Shown piece by piece: positions 24,200 through 33,053 of a stretch of 64,000 bases of DNA (its first letter is position 1; each line of letters begins with the position of its first letter). The translations under genes were made by a program, and so were the position numbers. Under the pieces are notes generated by a model, which searched no databases, was not told the DNA's origin, and saw only the letters and a program-made list of their open reading frames with translations. Location of the stretch: contig NZ_JABBNI010000014.1 of the NCBI RefSeq assembly GCF_012926525.1, positions 62,001 through 126,000 on the forward strand. Direction: 5' to 3'. This DNA is from Clostridium muellerianum (GTDB taxonomy: Bacteria > Bacillota > Clostridia > Clostridiales > Clostridiaceae).

Positions 24200-25552
24200 A
24201 TGACAAGCGGTAATAGTATTGAAAAATATGATTGCTTTATAGGAGATAGTTTTAGCGAAGAAGATTTTTTTAAGGATATTTTAGCAAGTTGTTATCAAAA
24301 AAAACTTTTAAATGATAATGATTTAGCTAATATTTATTATGTAAGAATGGAAGTTTTAAAGGATAAACTAAAATATTATACAAAAGATGAGAGTAGTTCA
24401 GTTAGAGTAGAGGCAGCTGAAAGTATTTTGAAGTGCATTGATTATACCATAGGAATTTATTTAAAAACCTTTAATAATAAAGAACTTATAATAGAAGATC
24501 TAAAGCATACTAGCTTGTTCGATATGTTAAACAGGGGACAGGATCTAATTAATAAAAAGATATTACACAGCAAGAAACTGCTGCATGAAATTAAAGAAAG
24601 CAAGCTTCAAGTTGATAATTATTCATATAACGATACTATAGATTCTGGAATTTCATTATTTTTCAAAAAATATAATAGTTTTTTTGAAGCTCATGAAACT
24701 CCAGGTTCAATAGATTATCAGCTTTATATTGATGATATGAACTATATAGGTATTGAATATATATATAATTATGTAAGTACTTTAAACTTAGAAAATGAGT
24801 TTTGCAATAAATTTAATATTAGTGAAATTAATAAACTATTAAAAGCCTATGATAAAAATAGTGACTTGCTATTAATAAATATATTTGAATTAGCATTAAT
24901 TAATTCATTAGGAGTAATAATTTGTAATAAGGATTTAAATAATCTTAATATTAATAGTTTGGACAGAAAATATATAAAAGGTAAGTTAGGAAAGTTGTCT
25001 CTAGAAGAATTACAAAAAGAATTATTAAAATATGCAAAAATATGCTGCGAAATTTTAGATATTAAAAATGAAGCACTAGCAGCTTATATTAAAATTTCCG
25101 TGTTAAAAATAGCTTCATTAATAAAAGAAAGTATAAAACTAAATAGATTAGAAACAGTATTTTTGTCCTTTAATGAGGAAAATGGAGATGAAATAATTCA
25201 ATATACTGATGGTAAAAAGATGGCAAACTCTGAATTTAAAAAGTTAAGTGAAGAAATTCGAGAGTGTTCTATGACAGAAAACAAAATTCAATTAATTAAA
25301 AATAACATTAAGAGTTTGGAAGATTTATTTGATATGTTAAGTGCTGATTGTTTATTTGAAGATGAGTACACTATGTATTTTAAAAGCTTATCTAAGATGG
25401 AAATTGTTCTTTTGTCAAAGTATATATATGATTTAAGTTTGGAAAATGAATATGCAAAAGAATGGTATCAACAATTTAATAATTATATCTTAAGTTTAAG
25501 TGAAGAAGAACAGAGAAAAATAAAGGAGCTTGAAGAAAAAATACAGTTATAG
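24200..25552 (+). CDS. DUF6179-like protein, partner of the preceding gene
   Basis: 450 residues, soluble and almost entirely helical, with no cysteine cluster, nucleotide-binding loop or membrane segment. Conserved-looking blocks: FFKDILASCYQKKLLNDND near the start, SSSVRVEAAESILKCIDYTI, YNDTIDSGISLFFKKYNSFF (about 145-164) and HETPGSIDYQL. I recall this pattern as DUF6179, described only as an uncharacterised clostridial protein next to DUF6323. The tight spacing implies co-translation. The late NKIQLIKNNIKSLEDLFDMLS segment suggests a helical repeat. No function can be assigned. Confidence 0.7.
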   Translation: MTSGNSIEKYDCFIGDSFSEEDFFKDILASCYQKKLLNDNDLANIYYVRMEVLKDKLKYYTKDESSSVRVEAAESILKCIDYTIGIYLKTFNNKELIIEDLKHTSLFDMLNRGQDLINKKILHSKKLLHEIKESKLQVDNYSYNDTIDSGISLFFKKYNSFFEAHETPGSIDYQLYIDDMNYIGIEYIYNYVSTLNLENEFCNKFNISEINKLLKAYDKNSDLLLINIFELALINSLGVIICNKDLNNLNINSLDRKYIKGKLGKLSLEELQKELLKYAKICCEILDIKNEALAAYIKISVLKIASLIKESIKLNRLETVFLSFNEENGDEIIQYTDGKKMANSEFKKLSEEIRECSMTENKIQLIKNNIKSLEDLFDMLSADCLFEDEYTMYFKSLSKMEIVLLSKYIYDLSLENEYAKEWYQQFNNYILSLSEEEQRKIKELEEKIQL

Positions 25553-25616
25553 GTAATCGGGTGATAGTCATTTCTATTGTATGTGATGAGAGTATTACAG
25601 ATTGTAGCCATCTAGT

Positions 25617-25660
25617 GAAGAAGCAGAATCTCAGGTGATGAGGATTCTGCTTCTTTTTTA
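25617..25660 (+). terminator. Hairpin terminator after the DUF pair
   Basis: GAAGAAGCAGAATC pairs with GATTCTGCTTCTT, followed by TTTTTAT. Confidence 0.9.
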
Positions 25661-25713
25661 TAAATCTATAGAGAAAGTGAGAATTGTTACTTATATGCTA
25701 TTCTTTTAAAAAA

Positions 25714-26595
25714 TTATTGAATAGTTTTATCAAAGGATAAATCTATGAAGCGTTTCATAATTTCTGTTAAATATTTGTTTTTATGATATATGATTTTAAA
25801 CTGTCTTTTAAATTTAATACCTTTAACAGGTATTTCACAAAGGATACCAGAAGCTAATTCACTTTTTACTGAATGTCTAGAAATAACTGAAATTCCTAAT
25901 CCTTCTGCAACTGCAATTTTAATAGTATCAGTATTATTACATGTCCAGGTGGGTTTCCATGTTAATTGATTTTCTGTCATTTTATCTTCAAATGTTTTAC
26001 GAGTTCCACTTCCTTTTTCGCGGATAATAAATTTTTCTTTTTGAAGCTCATAAGATTCCACATAAGGAAGTTTTGCAAATCTGTGATTATCGCTGCAAAT
26101 AAGTATCAGTTCATCATTCATAAATGGTTTACTTAAAATATCTGAATTTGTTGTTTCACCCTCTACAAGTGCTATATCAATTTCATCGTGAAGAAGCATT
26201 TTTTCAATTTTTTCAGTATTTTCTTCATATACAGTTATATCCGTTTCGGGATTTGATCTTTGAAAATGTGAAACAAGTTTAGGCAGCACATAAGCTCCAA
26301 CAGTAACGCTTGCACCAATACGGATAGAACCATTTTGATACAAAGTTTTCATGTCATTTTCTAATTCTGTATTTAATTTAATAATGTATCTAGCATAGCT
26401 TAGCAGCTTTTCTCCTGCCTGGGTTAGGTAAAGCTTTTTTGATAATCGTTCAAAAAGATGTACATCATAGTGCTTTTCAAGCTCAGAAATTGCTTGACTA
26501 ACTGCAGACTGAGACATAAAAAGTATTTCAGAAGCCTTAGTCATGTTCATTTTGTCACATACAGCAACAAATATTTTAAGATGTCTTAAACTCAT
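25714..26595 (-). CDS. LysR-family transcriptional regulator (YeiE/CysL-like)
   Basis: 293 residues from the ATG at 26595, 6 bases after AAGGAG; an ATG eight codons upstream is less well placed. N-terminal helix-turn-helix: RHLKIFVAVCDKMNMTKASE, then MSQSAVSQAISELEKHY. An effector domain of the type-2 periplasmic fold follows (IRIGASVTVGAYVLPKLV at about 87-104). It is divergent from the YeiH-type exporter, the classic LysR-target arrangement, and probably controls it in response to a sulfur compound by analogy with YeiE/CysL; the effector is not evident. Confidence 0.92.
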   Translation of the reverse strand: MSLRHLKIFVAVCDKMNMTKASEILFMSQSAVSQAISELEKHYDVHLFERLSKKLYLTQAGEKLLSYARYIIKLNTELENDMKTLYQNGSIRIGASVTVGAYVLPKLVSHFQRSNPETDITVYEENTEKIEKMLLHDEIDIALVEGETTNSDILSKPFMNDELILICSDNHRFAKLPYVESYELQKEKFIIREKGSGTRKTFEDKMTENQLTWKPTWTCNNTDTIKIAVAEGLGISVISRHSVKSELASGILCEIPVKGIKFKRQFKIIYHKNKYLTEIMKRFIDLSFDKTIQ

Positions 26596-26698
26596 AATTT
26601 TCTCCTTATACATTAGCATATACTTATGATATTAATTAAATAATAATATTTTACTTATATAACGTCAAGGTGTATTATGAAAAACAGGAGGAGATATT

Positions 26699-27694
26699 AT
26701 GAAAAAAGTAATTAATAAGGTACCAGGAATTATACTTGCACTAATTATAGCAGTTCCGGCATGGCTGCTTGGGAATGCTTTCCCTATTATAGGCAGTCCT
26801 GTGCTTGGAATTTTATTCGGTATGATTTTAGCATTTTGGAAAAGGCCAAGCTATTATAACGAAGGTATAACCTATACCGCAAAGAAATTGCTTCAGTATT
26901 CCATTATTTTCATGGGATTTGGCATGAACCTTTTTAATGTTTTTAAAGTAGGAAAACAAACAATTATTTTAATGATGTTTACACTAACAGCAGCATTTAT
27001 TACTGCTTATATTGTAGGTAAGTTATTAAAGATAAATGGTAAAACAGCAGCCTTAATTGGCGTTGGTTCTTCTATATGTGGTGGTTCGGCTATTGCAGCA
27101 ACAGCCCCGGTTATTGATGCAAGTGAACAAGAAGTTGCCCATTCTATATCAACTATATTTCTTTTTAATGCAGTTGCAGCGTTTCTATTTCCGTTTCTTG
27201 GTCATTTATTCGGTATGAGTGATCAATGTTTTGGACTTTGGGCCGGAACAGCTGTTAACGATACTTCATCTGTAGTAGCAGCTGGTTATTCTTATAGCAC
27301 TGCAGCTGGTAATCTTGCGGTTATAGTAAAACTTACAAGAACATTGGCAATTGTTCCAATTACGCTGGCTTTAGCTATTTATACTTCTAAAAAAGAGGCT
27401 AAAAGCAAACAAGGATCTTATAGTATAGGAAAAATATTTCCTTGGTTTGTACTTGGTTTTGCAGCTGCATCAGTAATTAGTACATTCATTCCTCTGCCAG
27501 TAATGTTTGTTAATTTTCTAGCACAGGCTGGAAAGTTTGTCATTGTAATGGCCATGGTATCTGTAGGACTAAATACTAATATTGTAGAACTTATAAAAAA
27601 TGGTGTAAGACCAATTTTACTAGGATTTACATGCTGGGTAGTTTTAGCAATTACTTCACTTGGTATTCAGCATTTTGTAATGAGGATCTTTTAA
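26699..27694 (+). CDS. YeiH-family putative sulfate/anion exporter
   Basis: 331 residues with about ten membrane helices. Family landmarks: PAWLLGNAFPIIGSPVLGIL (helices 1-2), QYSIIFMGFGMN, the glycine-rich IGVGSSICGGSAIAATAPVI (about 120-139), LWAGTAVNDTSSVVAAGYSY and AMVSVGLNTNI. The family (UPF0324/YeiH) is annotated as sulfate exporters, with little direct proof. GGAGGAG precedes the ATG. Transcribed alone, divergent from its LysR regulator; terminator at 27746. Confidence 0.92.
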   Translation: MKKVINKVPGIILALIIAVPAWLLGNAFPIIGSPVLGILFGMILAFWKRPSYYNEGITYTAKKLLQYSIIFMGFGMNLFNVFKVGKQTIILMMFTLTAAFITAYIVGKLLKINGKTAALIGVGSSICGGSAIAATAPVIDASEQEVAHSISTIFLFNAVAAFLFPFLGHLFGMSDQCFGLWAGTAVNDTSSVVAAGYSYSTAAGNLAVIVKLTRTLAIVPITLALAIYTSKKEAKSKQGSYSIGKIFPWFVLGFAAASVISTFIPLPVMFVNFLAQAGKFVIVMAMVSVGLNTNIVELIKNGVRPILLGFTCWVVLAITSLGIQHFVMRIF

Positions 27695-27745
27695 AGAATT
27701 TAATAGTGAATTTTAAGATATGTATACATAAAAAGATATAAATAA

Positions 27746-27780
27746 AAGAACACTGATGGAAATCAGTGTTCTTCTATTTA
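27746..27780. terminator. Hairpin terminator between convergent exporter genes
   Basis: AAGAACACTGA-TGGAAA-TCAGTGTTCTT, perfect 11-bp stem with flanking A/T runs. Confidence 0.85.
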
Positions 27781-27782
27781 TA

Positions 27783-28682
27783 TTATGCAGATTCTTCTGA
27801 ATTATCTGTGGCTTCTACATTTTTGTTTGATTTAAAGGATTTAAACATTATGAATGATGTGTACAATACAACTGCTACAACTATCCACTTTAAAATATCA
27901 AGTGGAAGAGATTTAACAAAATAAGCAGCTATAAAAACTCCTATTGGACCCATAATGTTAACAGCTAAAGAAGTTTTAGGAGCATGAGCTTCTTCCTTTA
28001 CAAATTTAACAGATGCAAAAGGAAGTAATATTGCGCAAGAAGCCATCATTATAGGGTAAGCTACTTTAGGACTCATTCCAAGTGCAAATACTAATGCCAT
28101 ACATGGAGCGTAAAGTCCTATTCCTAAAGTATTAAGTGCGCCAAATATAAAATTACCTATGATTCCGATTATAAGTTTTCCGCCTGTTAATCCTATAGCA
28201 TCACCACCAACGGGGAAAAGCTTTAATTGACCTGCAATCATTAAAAGCGCTATACAAATAAGTGCAATACCCATAGCAGCTTGTACAGCTTTTTCGTTAA
28301 GTTTAGATATGATACTAGCGCCTACTACTGCTCCAGCCACAGCAGCTAAAAGCATACTTACTAAAGTTATAGGTTCAACCTGAACAACAGTTAAAAATAT
28401 TAATGCTTCAACTATTGTAGGAATTGTAGCACCAACATTTAATGTACCTGGGAGCTTTTTATCACCTACAAGTTTAAAGTTTTTAAATAGGGAAGTTTCT
28501 ATAGCAAAACTACCTATACCTAAAGTATCAAAAAAGTTTGCAACTGCTCCTATAAGTCCTGATGTAATAAAACTTTCATTTCCAAGAGTATTTTGGTTAT
28601 AATGTTTCATGCAATCCTTTACAAGAACTGCAAAAAACACTATACCTGAAACAGCAATAACTCCTAATAAGATTTTTAACAT
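27783..28682 (-). CDS. TauE/SafE-family sulfite/anion exporter
   Basis: 299 residues from the ATG at 28682, placed 7 bases after AAAGGAGG; a longer reading to 28787 has no ribosome site. About eight hydrophobic helices in two internally related halves, with the family's short polar motifs (SGLIGAVANFFDTLGIGSF in the first half, GNFIFGALNTLGIGLYAP in the second). The family moves sulfite, sulfoacetate or other small anions out of the cell. It faces the YeiH exporter tail to tail, so two different anion exporters are neighbours but separately controlled. The substrate is not shown by sequence. Confidence 0.9.
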   Translation of the reverse strand: MLKILLGVIAVSGIVFFAVLVKDCMKHYNQNTLGNESFITSGLIGAVANFFDTLGIGSFAIETSLFKNFKLVGDKKLPGTLNVGATIPTIVEALIFLTVVQVEPITLVSMLLAAVAGAVVGASIISKLNEKAVQAAMGIALICIALLMIAGQLKLFPVGGDAIGLTGGKLIIGIIGNFIFGALNTLGIGLYAPCMALVFALGMSPKVAYPIMMASCAILLPFASVKFVKEEAHAPKTSLAVNIMGPIGVFIAAYFVKSLPLDILKWIVVAVVLYTSFIMFKSFKSNKNVEATDNSEESA

Positions 28683-29124
28683 AATAATTCCTCCTTTGTT
28701 GTTTTTGTACAAACTACAATAACCTAATTTTAAGGCTATTTGGCATACATTACAACAGTTATTTCGTTTTGAAATAGATAATAACATATTTATTTCAAAA
28801 CAAAATGCATTATTCCATGGAATAAACTGTAAATCTAATAAATTGAAAGAATTTAATCAGTAAAACTAATTTACGAATGAAATTAATGCTTTATTTATAA
28901 GAAAGAGGTATAATACAGGGTGGGTTTATTAGATTTAATTATAGTAAGCAAAAACGTGCTATGGATTATTGAACTTTAAATATTATAAGTAAATATACAT
29001 TTTTTATTCACATTGTTCATTTAATTTTAAAAAAATATAAACTTAATTAACTAATATACCATAATACTGTAACAATACTTTTATATAATAATAGACAAAC
29101 ATTATTACGCAAAGGAAGTTTAAG
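28683..29124. other. Divergent AT-rich intergenic region
   Basis: Upstream of the TauE and acyltransferase genes. No reading frame, RNA or strong repeat recognised. A TATAAT within GAGGTATAATACAGG near 28907-28921 could be a promoter box. Confidence 0.4.
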
Positions 29125-30117
29125 ATGAATTTAAAAAAACACAGAAATTATTATTTTGATAATTTAAAATTGCTATTAATCATTTTGGTAGTTATGGGAC
29201 ATGTTATAGAACCATTGATTGGTTCATATAAGAATGTTAAAGAGTTATATATGTTTATATATTCTTTTCATATGCCTCTTTTTATTTTTGTTTCAGGATA
29301 CTTTTCTAAAAATGTAAATGATACTAAAAAGTTTTTCCCTAAAATAAATAAAATTATTGTACCATATATTATTTTTCAACTATTGTATTCCATATTTAAT
29401 ATATATGTTCTTAAAACACAAAATTTTAAAATCACTTTTGCTTATCCATATTGGGTTATGTGGTATCTTCTTTCACTTTTTATGTGGACTATAATACTTC
29501 CATATTTCTCTAAAATAAAATATTCAATATTAATAGCATTGGTTGTATCTATAGTAAGTGGATATGATGATAATATTGGATACTATTTGAGCTTATCAAG
29601 AACTATAACATTTTTTCCGTATTTTTTAATGGGGTACTTTTGCAAAAAAGAGTATATTTACGCTGCAAGAGTATATATTAAAAAAATGTATGCAGTATTT
29701 GGATTATCAGTGATTTGGTTATTTATATATTTAATGAATTCCAAAATTGATTATAGATGGTTTTATGGAAGTTATTCATATTCACAATTAAATGGATTTG
29801 GATGTCCTAAATTTATAACGGAGATGTTAGTATATGTACTAGCAGTGATTGCATCTGTTTGTATAGTAGCTTTAATTCCAAATAAAAAGTTATTTTTTAC
29901 AAAATTCGGGTCAAGAACTATGAGTGTATATATATTTCATGGATTTATTGTTAAGTTATTAGTTAAATATAATTTTTTTAATCATATTAGTTCATTTACA
30001 AGTGAAATACTTGTTGTTTTAATCTCATTACTCATAGTTGTAATGCTTTCTTCAAAAAAGATAAATGAAGTTACTAATATGATAGTCAGCCCTAAAATAT
30101 TAAAACAAGCAAGTTGA
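29125..30117 (+). CDS. Acyltransferase 3 family membrane protein
   Basis: 330 residues, about ten membrane helices. It opens with the family signature YYFDNLKLLLIILVVMGHVI, where the His (about residue 32) is the catalytic residue of OatA-type acyltransferases, and continues with FIYSFHMPLFIFVSGYFSK, the second conserved motif. The late SRTMSVYIFHGF motif is also typical. Such enzymes transfer acetyl or other acyl groups to surface polysaccharide, peptidoglycan or exported lipids. No neighbouring glycan genes reveal the acceptor. Monocistronic with a terminator behind. Confidence 0.9.
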   Translation: MNLKKHRNYYFDNLKLLLIILVVMGHVIEPLIGSYKNVKELYMFIYSFHMPLFIFVSGYFSKNVNDTKKFFPKINKIIVPYIIFQLLYSIFNIYVLKTQNFKITFAYPYWVMWYLLSLFMWTIILPYFSKIKYSILIALVVSIVSGYDDNIGYYLSLSRTITFFPYFLMGYFCKKEYIYAARVYIKKMYAVFGLSVIWLFIYLMNSKIDYRWFYGSYSYSQLNGFGCPKFITEMLVYVLAVIASVCIVALIPNKKLFFTKFGSRTMSVYIFHGFIVKLLVKYNFFNHISSFTSEILVVLISLLIVVMLSSKKINEVTNMIVSPKILKQAS

Positions 30118-30175
30118 AGTTAAGAACAGTTTTTTAGATATAGAAGTAACTAATTCAATATTTATATTAGTAAGG

Positions 30176-30213
30176 GAAAGCCAGTTTATTTATTGGCTTT
30201 CTTTTTATTTTAG
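30176..30213 (+). terminator. Hairpin terminator after the acyltransferase gene
   Basis: GAAAGCCAG pairs with TTGGCTTTC, followed by TTTTTATTTT. The following stretch to 30487 holds no recognised feature apart from the ribosome site of the next gene. Confidence 0.85.
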
Positions 30214-30487
30214 ATATATTATTTATCGTGGAACATTAGATCCTCTTATTCTAAAATAATTTAATTGATTTTATGCAGTAAATGATAAAATGTATATTGT
30301 ATTTATTACAGAATATAATGTAATTGTAGTTTGTAGTGTAATTTGGAAATAAAAATCATCTTACTAATTATAATTAAAATACGTAAGTTTGAATATCTAT
30401 ATAAATAAATTACAAATTTAGTTATTGATAATGAGTAAAGAATTATAATTTATTGGTAAGCAATTTTAAATAGGGGAGATGGAAATT

Positions 30488-31750
30488 ATGATTAAAGAAT
30501 TTGAGTATACTTATATGAATAAATATTGGAATAACCAAATGTTTCAATGGTGTAATTATTTTGAAGAAGGAAAGTATGATCTATCAGGAGTAGATAATGA
30601 AATATTTAAAATTGTAATGAGATTTAACAAAATAATTAAACCTATTGATAGAAAATCAAAAGTAGCATGTTTAATAATGAATAGAGATTTAGTTGATAAA
30701 AGCCCTAAAGTTGCTAAATTAAGAAATTACATTGATAATAAAAGTAATTTTAACTATGATGTTTTACCCGAAGTTAAAAAGAATAGATATAATTATAAAT
30801 TAGAGATGGCTTTAAGAATGAAAAATTATGTTTTAAATTTAATAAAAATAAGAAACAGTTCAGCAAAACAATTAGGATTTTCTTCTTATCCAGAACTTGT
30901 ACTTACAACTGAAGAAATAGATAAAAGTAAGTTAATCCGTTTGCTAAATAAATATGTAGATGATAATTTACCAAAAGCATTAGATTTAATCAAAAAATAT
31001 GATATTACTTGGGAAAGCTGGTTTTCTGATTTGAATAGAATAAGTTCAATTGATAACACATACAAGAATACTAATGTTATTAATCAGTTATTCGAAATTT
31101 TTGGCTTAAATGATATAAATAGCAGAATCCAAATAAGGTATATGGAAGATAGTTTTTCAGGTGTTGCAAGTGAAGTTTCACCTGGTGATATTAGAATAGT
31201 GGTAAAACCTATTAATTCTTTATTTAGCTTAACAACTTTATTTCATGAAATAGGACATGCTATAGCATACAATTTCAACAAGGAAGAAGGATTATACAAA
31301 ATATTGCCTGCAAGTTATGACGAAGCAATGGCAGTAGTTATAGAGAACATTGCATCAAAGTTATTATTGAACGAATATGAACAGAAAAAAGTTGCTGAAA
31401 TTGGGCTTCTCGAAAATACACGGTGTGCCATTAGCGCTTTATTTGAATTTGAATTATGGGGGAATATGAGTCAAGCAGGAGAATTATATATAAAGCATTA
31501 TAGTAGATTGGGTTTTAAGATAAATAATCCGTTTATATGGGCCTCTGATACTTTCAGAAGTATTGATCCTGTATATATTCATAATTATGTTGTAGGATCA
31601 GTATTATCGGAGGCTTTAATTAATTATTTCATTAAGAAGTATTCTTACAACTATAGAGAATGGGGAAAATGGTTAATAGATAATATATATATTGATGGAA
31701 GAAAAAGAGCATTTAAAGAAAAGATAGAATCAGTTTGTGACTTGTTGTAG
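30488..31750 (+). CDS. M3-like zinc metallopeptidase (oligoendopeptidase family)
   Basis: 420 residues from the ATG at 30488, 9 bases after GGGGAG; the ATG at 30479 is too close to that site. The zinc site is LTTLFHEIGHAIAY (HEIGH at about 252-256), with the third ligand expected in the downstream glutamate of DEAMAVVIENIA. The region WASDTFRSIDPVYIHNYVVGSV holds the substrate His/Tyr typical of M3 peptidases. It is shorter than PepF (about 600 residues), lacking much of the N-terminal helical half, so it belongs to a compact branch. No signal peptide; it should cleave peptides in the cytoplasm. Confidence 0.85.
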   Translation: MIKEFEYTYMNKYWNNQMFQWCNYFEEGKYDLSGVDNEIFKIVMRFNKIIKPIDRKSKVACLIMNRDLVDKSPKVAKLRNYIDNKSNFNYDVLPEVKKNRYNYKLEMALRMKNYVLNLIKIRNSSAKQLGFSSYPELVLTTEEIDKSKLIRLLNKYVDDNLPKALDLIKKYDITWESWFSDLNRISSIDNTYKNTNVINQLFEIFGLNDINSRIQIRYMEDSFSGVASEVSPGDIRIVVKPINSLFSLTTLFHEIGHAIAYNFNKEEGLYKILPASYDEAMAVVIENIASKLLLNEYEQKKVAEIGLLENTRCAISALFEFELWGNMSQAGELYIKHYSRLGFKINNPFIWASDTFRSIDPVYIHNYVVGSVLSEALINYFIKKYSYNYREWGKWLIDNIYIDGRKRAFKEKIESVCDLL

Positions 31751-31806
31751 ATAACAAAGATAAAGTTTATTTATTGCGATTTTATTAAGAAAGGTTATGA
31801 TAATAT

Positions 31807-32106
31807 ATGTTTAATGCACAAGTTATTTGTACAATTGTATATTTTTTTATAATTGTATTTAATGTTATAAATTTATATAGGTTAATAACATCTAAGTCGC
31901 AGACAATGGCTGATTTAAGAACTAAAATAATGATAACTAAACAAAATACTAAAGTATTAATGTTTAGTTCTATTTTAAATATATTACTTATTTTTGTTAG
32001 TATTTTTTCTATATGGAGTAAATATCGTATTCTTTTCTCAATTATCAATCTTATCTTTATAATTAATATAAGTATTACGCGGTATGTGTTATATAGATTA
32101 AAATAG
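31807..32106 (+). CDS. Small membrane protein (99 aa)
   Basis: Three hydrophobic segments (about 4-24, 52-68 and 73-91), a basic polar loop between the first two (RLITSKSQTMADLRTKIMIT) and a basic C-terminus (RYVLYRLK). AAAGG lies about 12 bases before the ATG, a weak but usable site. It lies 56 bp after the peptidase gene on the same strand and could be co-transcribed. No family recognised; the opposite-strand reading looks less protein-like. Confidence 0.55.
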   Translation: MFNAQVICTIVYFFIIVFNVINLYRLITSKSQTMADLRTKIMITKQNTKVLMFSSILNILLIFVSIFSIWSKYRILFSIINLIFIINISITRYVLYRLK

Positions 32107-32550
32107 ACAGTATTTATAAAGAGTTTGTTAGTTTTTTTATTAATTTTTTGTCAAGATTATCCTGCTTGCTTTTAAATAATCATCTCTATAAGTGTTTTTT
32201 TATGTTATTGCTCTTAAAGTTTAAAAATGCTAAAGCTAGTACTAGAAATATATAGATAAAAGAAGAAATTTAAAGTTAATTTTATATACAACGAATTTAT
32301 AGTTGAAAAATATTACATATGGGGGTAAATCCAAGTTGTAGTTGCATCAACTTTATAATACAATATTTACATACGTGATAAAGGTTAATAAAAACCATTT
32401 TACAAAGTTACAAAGGGCTTTGCAAATAAATCAATAGATAGTGATTACAGAAGCTCCTTTTTATTAAAAAGGATGCAATAAGTTATTTTTAGAATATAAT
32501 TACTATTAATTATTTTTCAATCATGTTTATAAATTTAGGAGGAGATTAAA
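32107..32550. other. AT-rich intergenic region
   Basis: No gene seen. Small hairpins only: AAGTTG...CAACTT near 32333-32353, and CCTTTTT-ATT-AAAAAGG near 32456-32472 without a T-run. Confidence 0.4.
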
Positions 32551-32763
32551 ATGGAAAAGAAACAGTATATATGTCCAAAATGCGGAGGCATGGAATATGA
32601 AGCTGACCAATTTCAAGCAACAGGGGGGAATTTTGCAAAAATATTTGATGTACAGAATAAAAAGTTTACTACTATCAGCTGCAAAAGATGTGGGTATACG
32701 GAATTGTACAAAGCAGAGTCTTCAACTGGATGGAATGTATTAGACTTTCTAATAGGTAATTAA
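32551..32763 (+). CDS. Zinc-ribbon nucleic-acid-binding-type protein (70 aa)
   Basis: Two cysteine knuckles, CPKCGG (about 9-14) and CKRCGY (about 48-53), enclose a beta-ribbon with the conserved GGNFAKIFDVQNKKFTTISC stretch, ending TELYK and then STGWNVLDFLIGN. This matches the small predicted Zn-ribbon nucleic-acid-binding family (DUF2082/Zn_ribbon_13). AGGAGG precedes the ATG. Single gene, terminator behind. Partner and target unknown. Confidence 0.88.
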   Translation: MEKKQYICPKCGGMEYEADQFQATGGNFAKIFDVQNKKFTTISCKRCGYTELYKAESSTGWNVLDFLIGN

Positions 32764-32877
32764 TTTATTAGAATAAATTAGCTTAATAGTTATGGCTGCT
32801 TTTGATTTTAATGTAGAAATAAAAAACAAGAATTTATTGTAACTAAAATGCTATTTTTATATAAGGAAAATATAAGT

Positions 32878-32925
32878 AAAATGTATCTAATTTCAGATTT
32901 AAATTAGATACATTTTATTTTATTG
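32878..32925 (+). terminator. Hairpin terminator
   Basis: AAAATGTATCTAATTT pairs perfectly with AAATTAGATACATTTT over a 7-base loop, then ATTTTATTG. Confidence 0.85.
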
Positions 32926-33053
32926 CTATGAAGTATTATTAACAATAAAAACAGATAGTTATTTTCAATTATGAGTTTTATATTTGTACTAAATTAGGGG
33001 GAATATATGATATAATATACAGGAACTGGTTTTTATGTAAGGAAGTGATGTGG

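Noticed and set aside
31785-32048. Minus-strand reading frame opposite the small membrane protein.
   Set aside because: It lacks a ribosome site and has an implausible composition. The plus-strand frame has better hydrophobic segmentation and fits the local direction.
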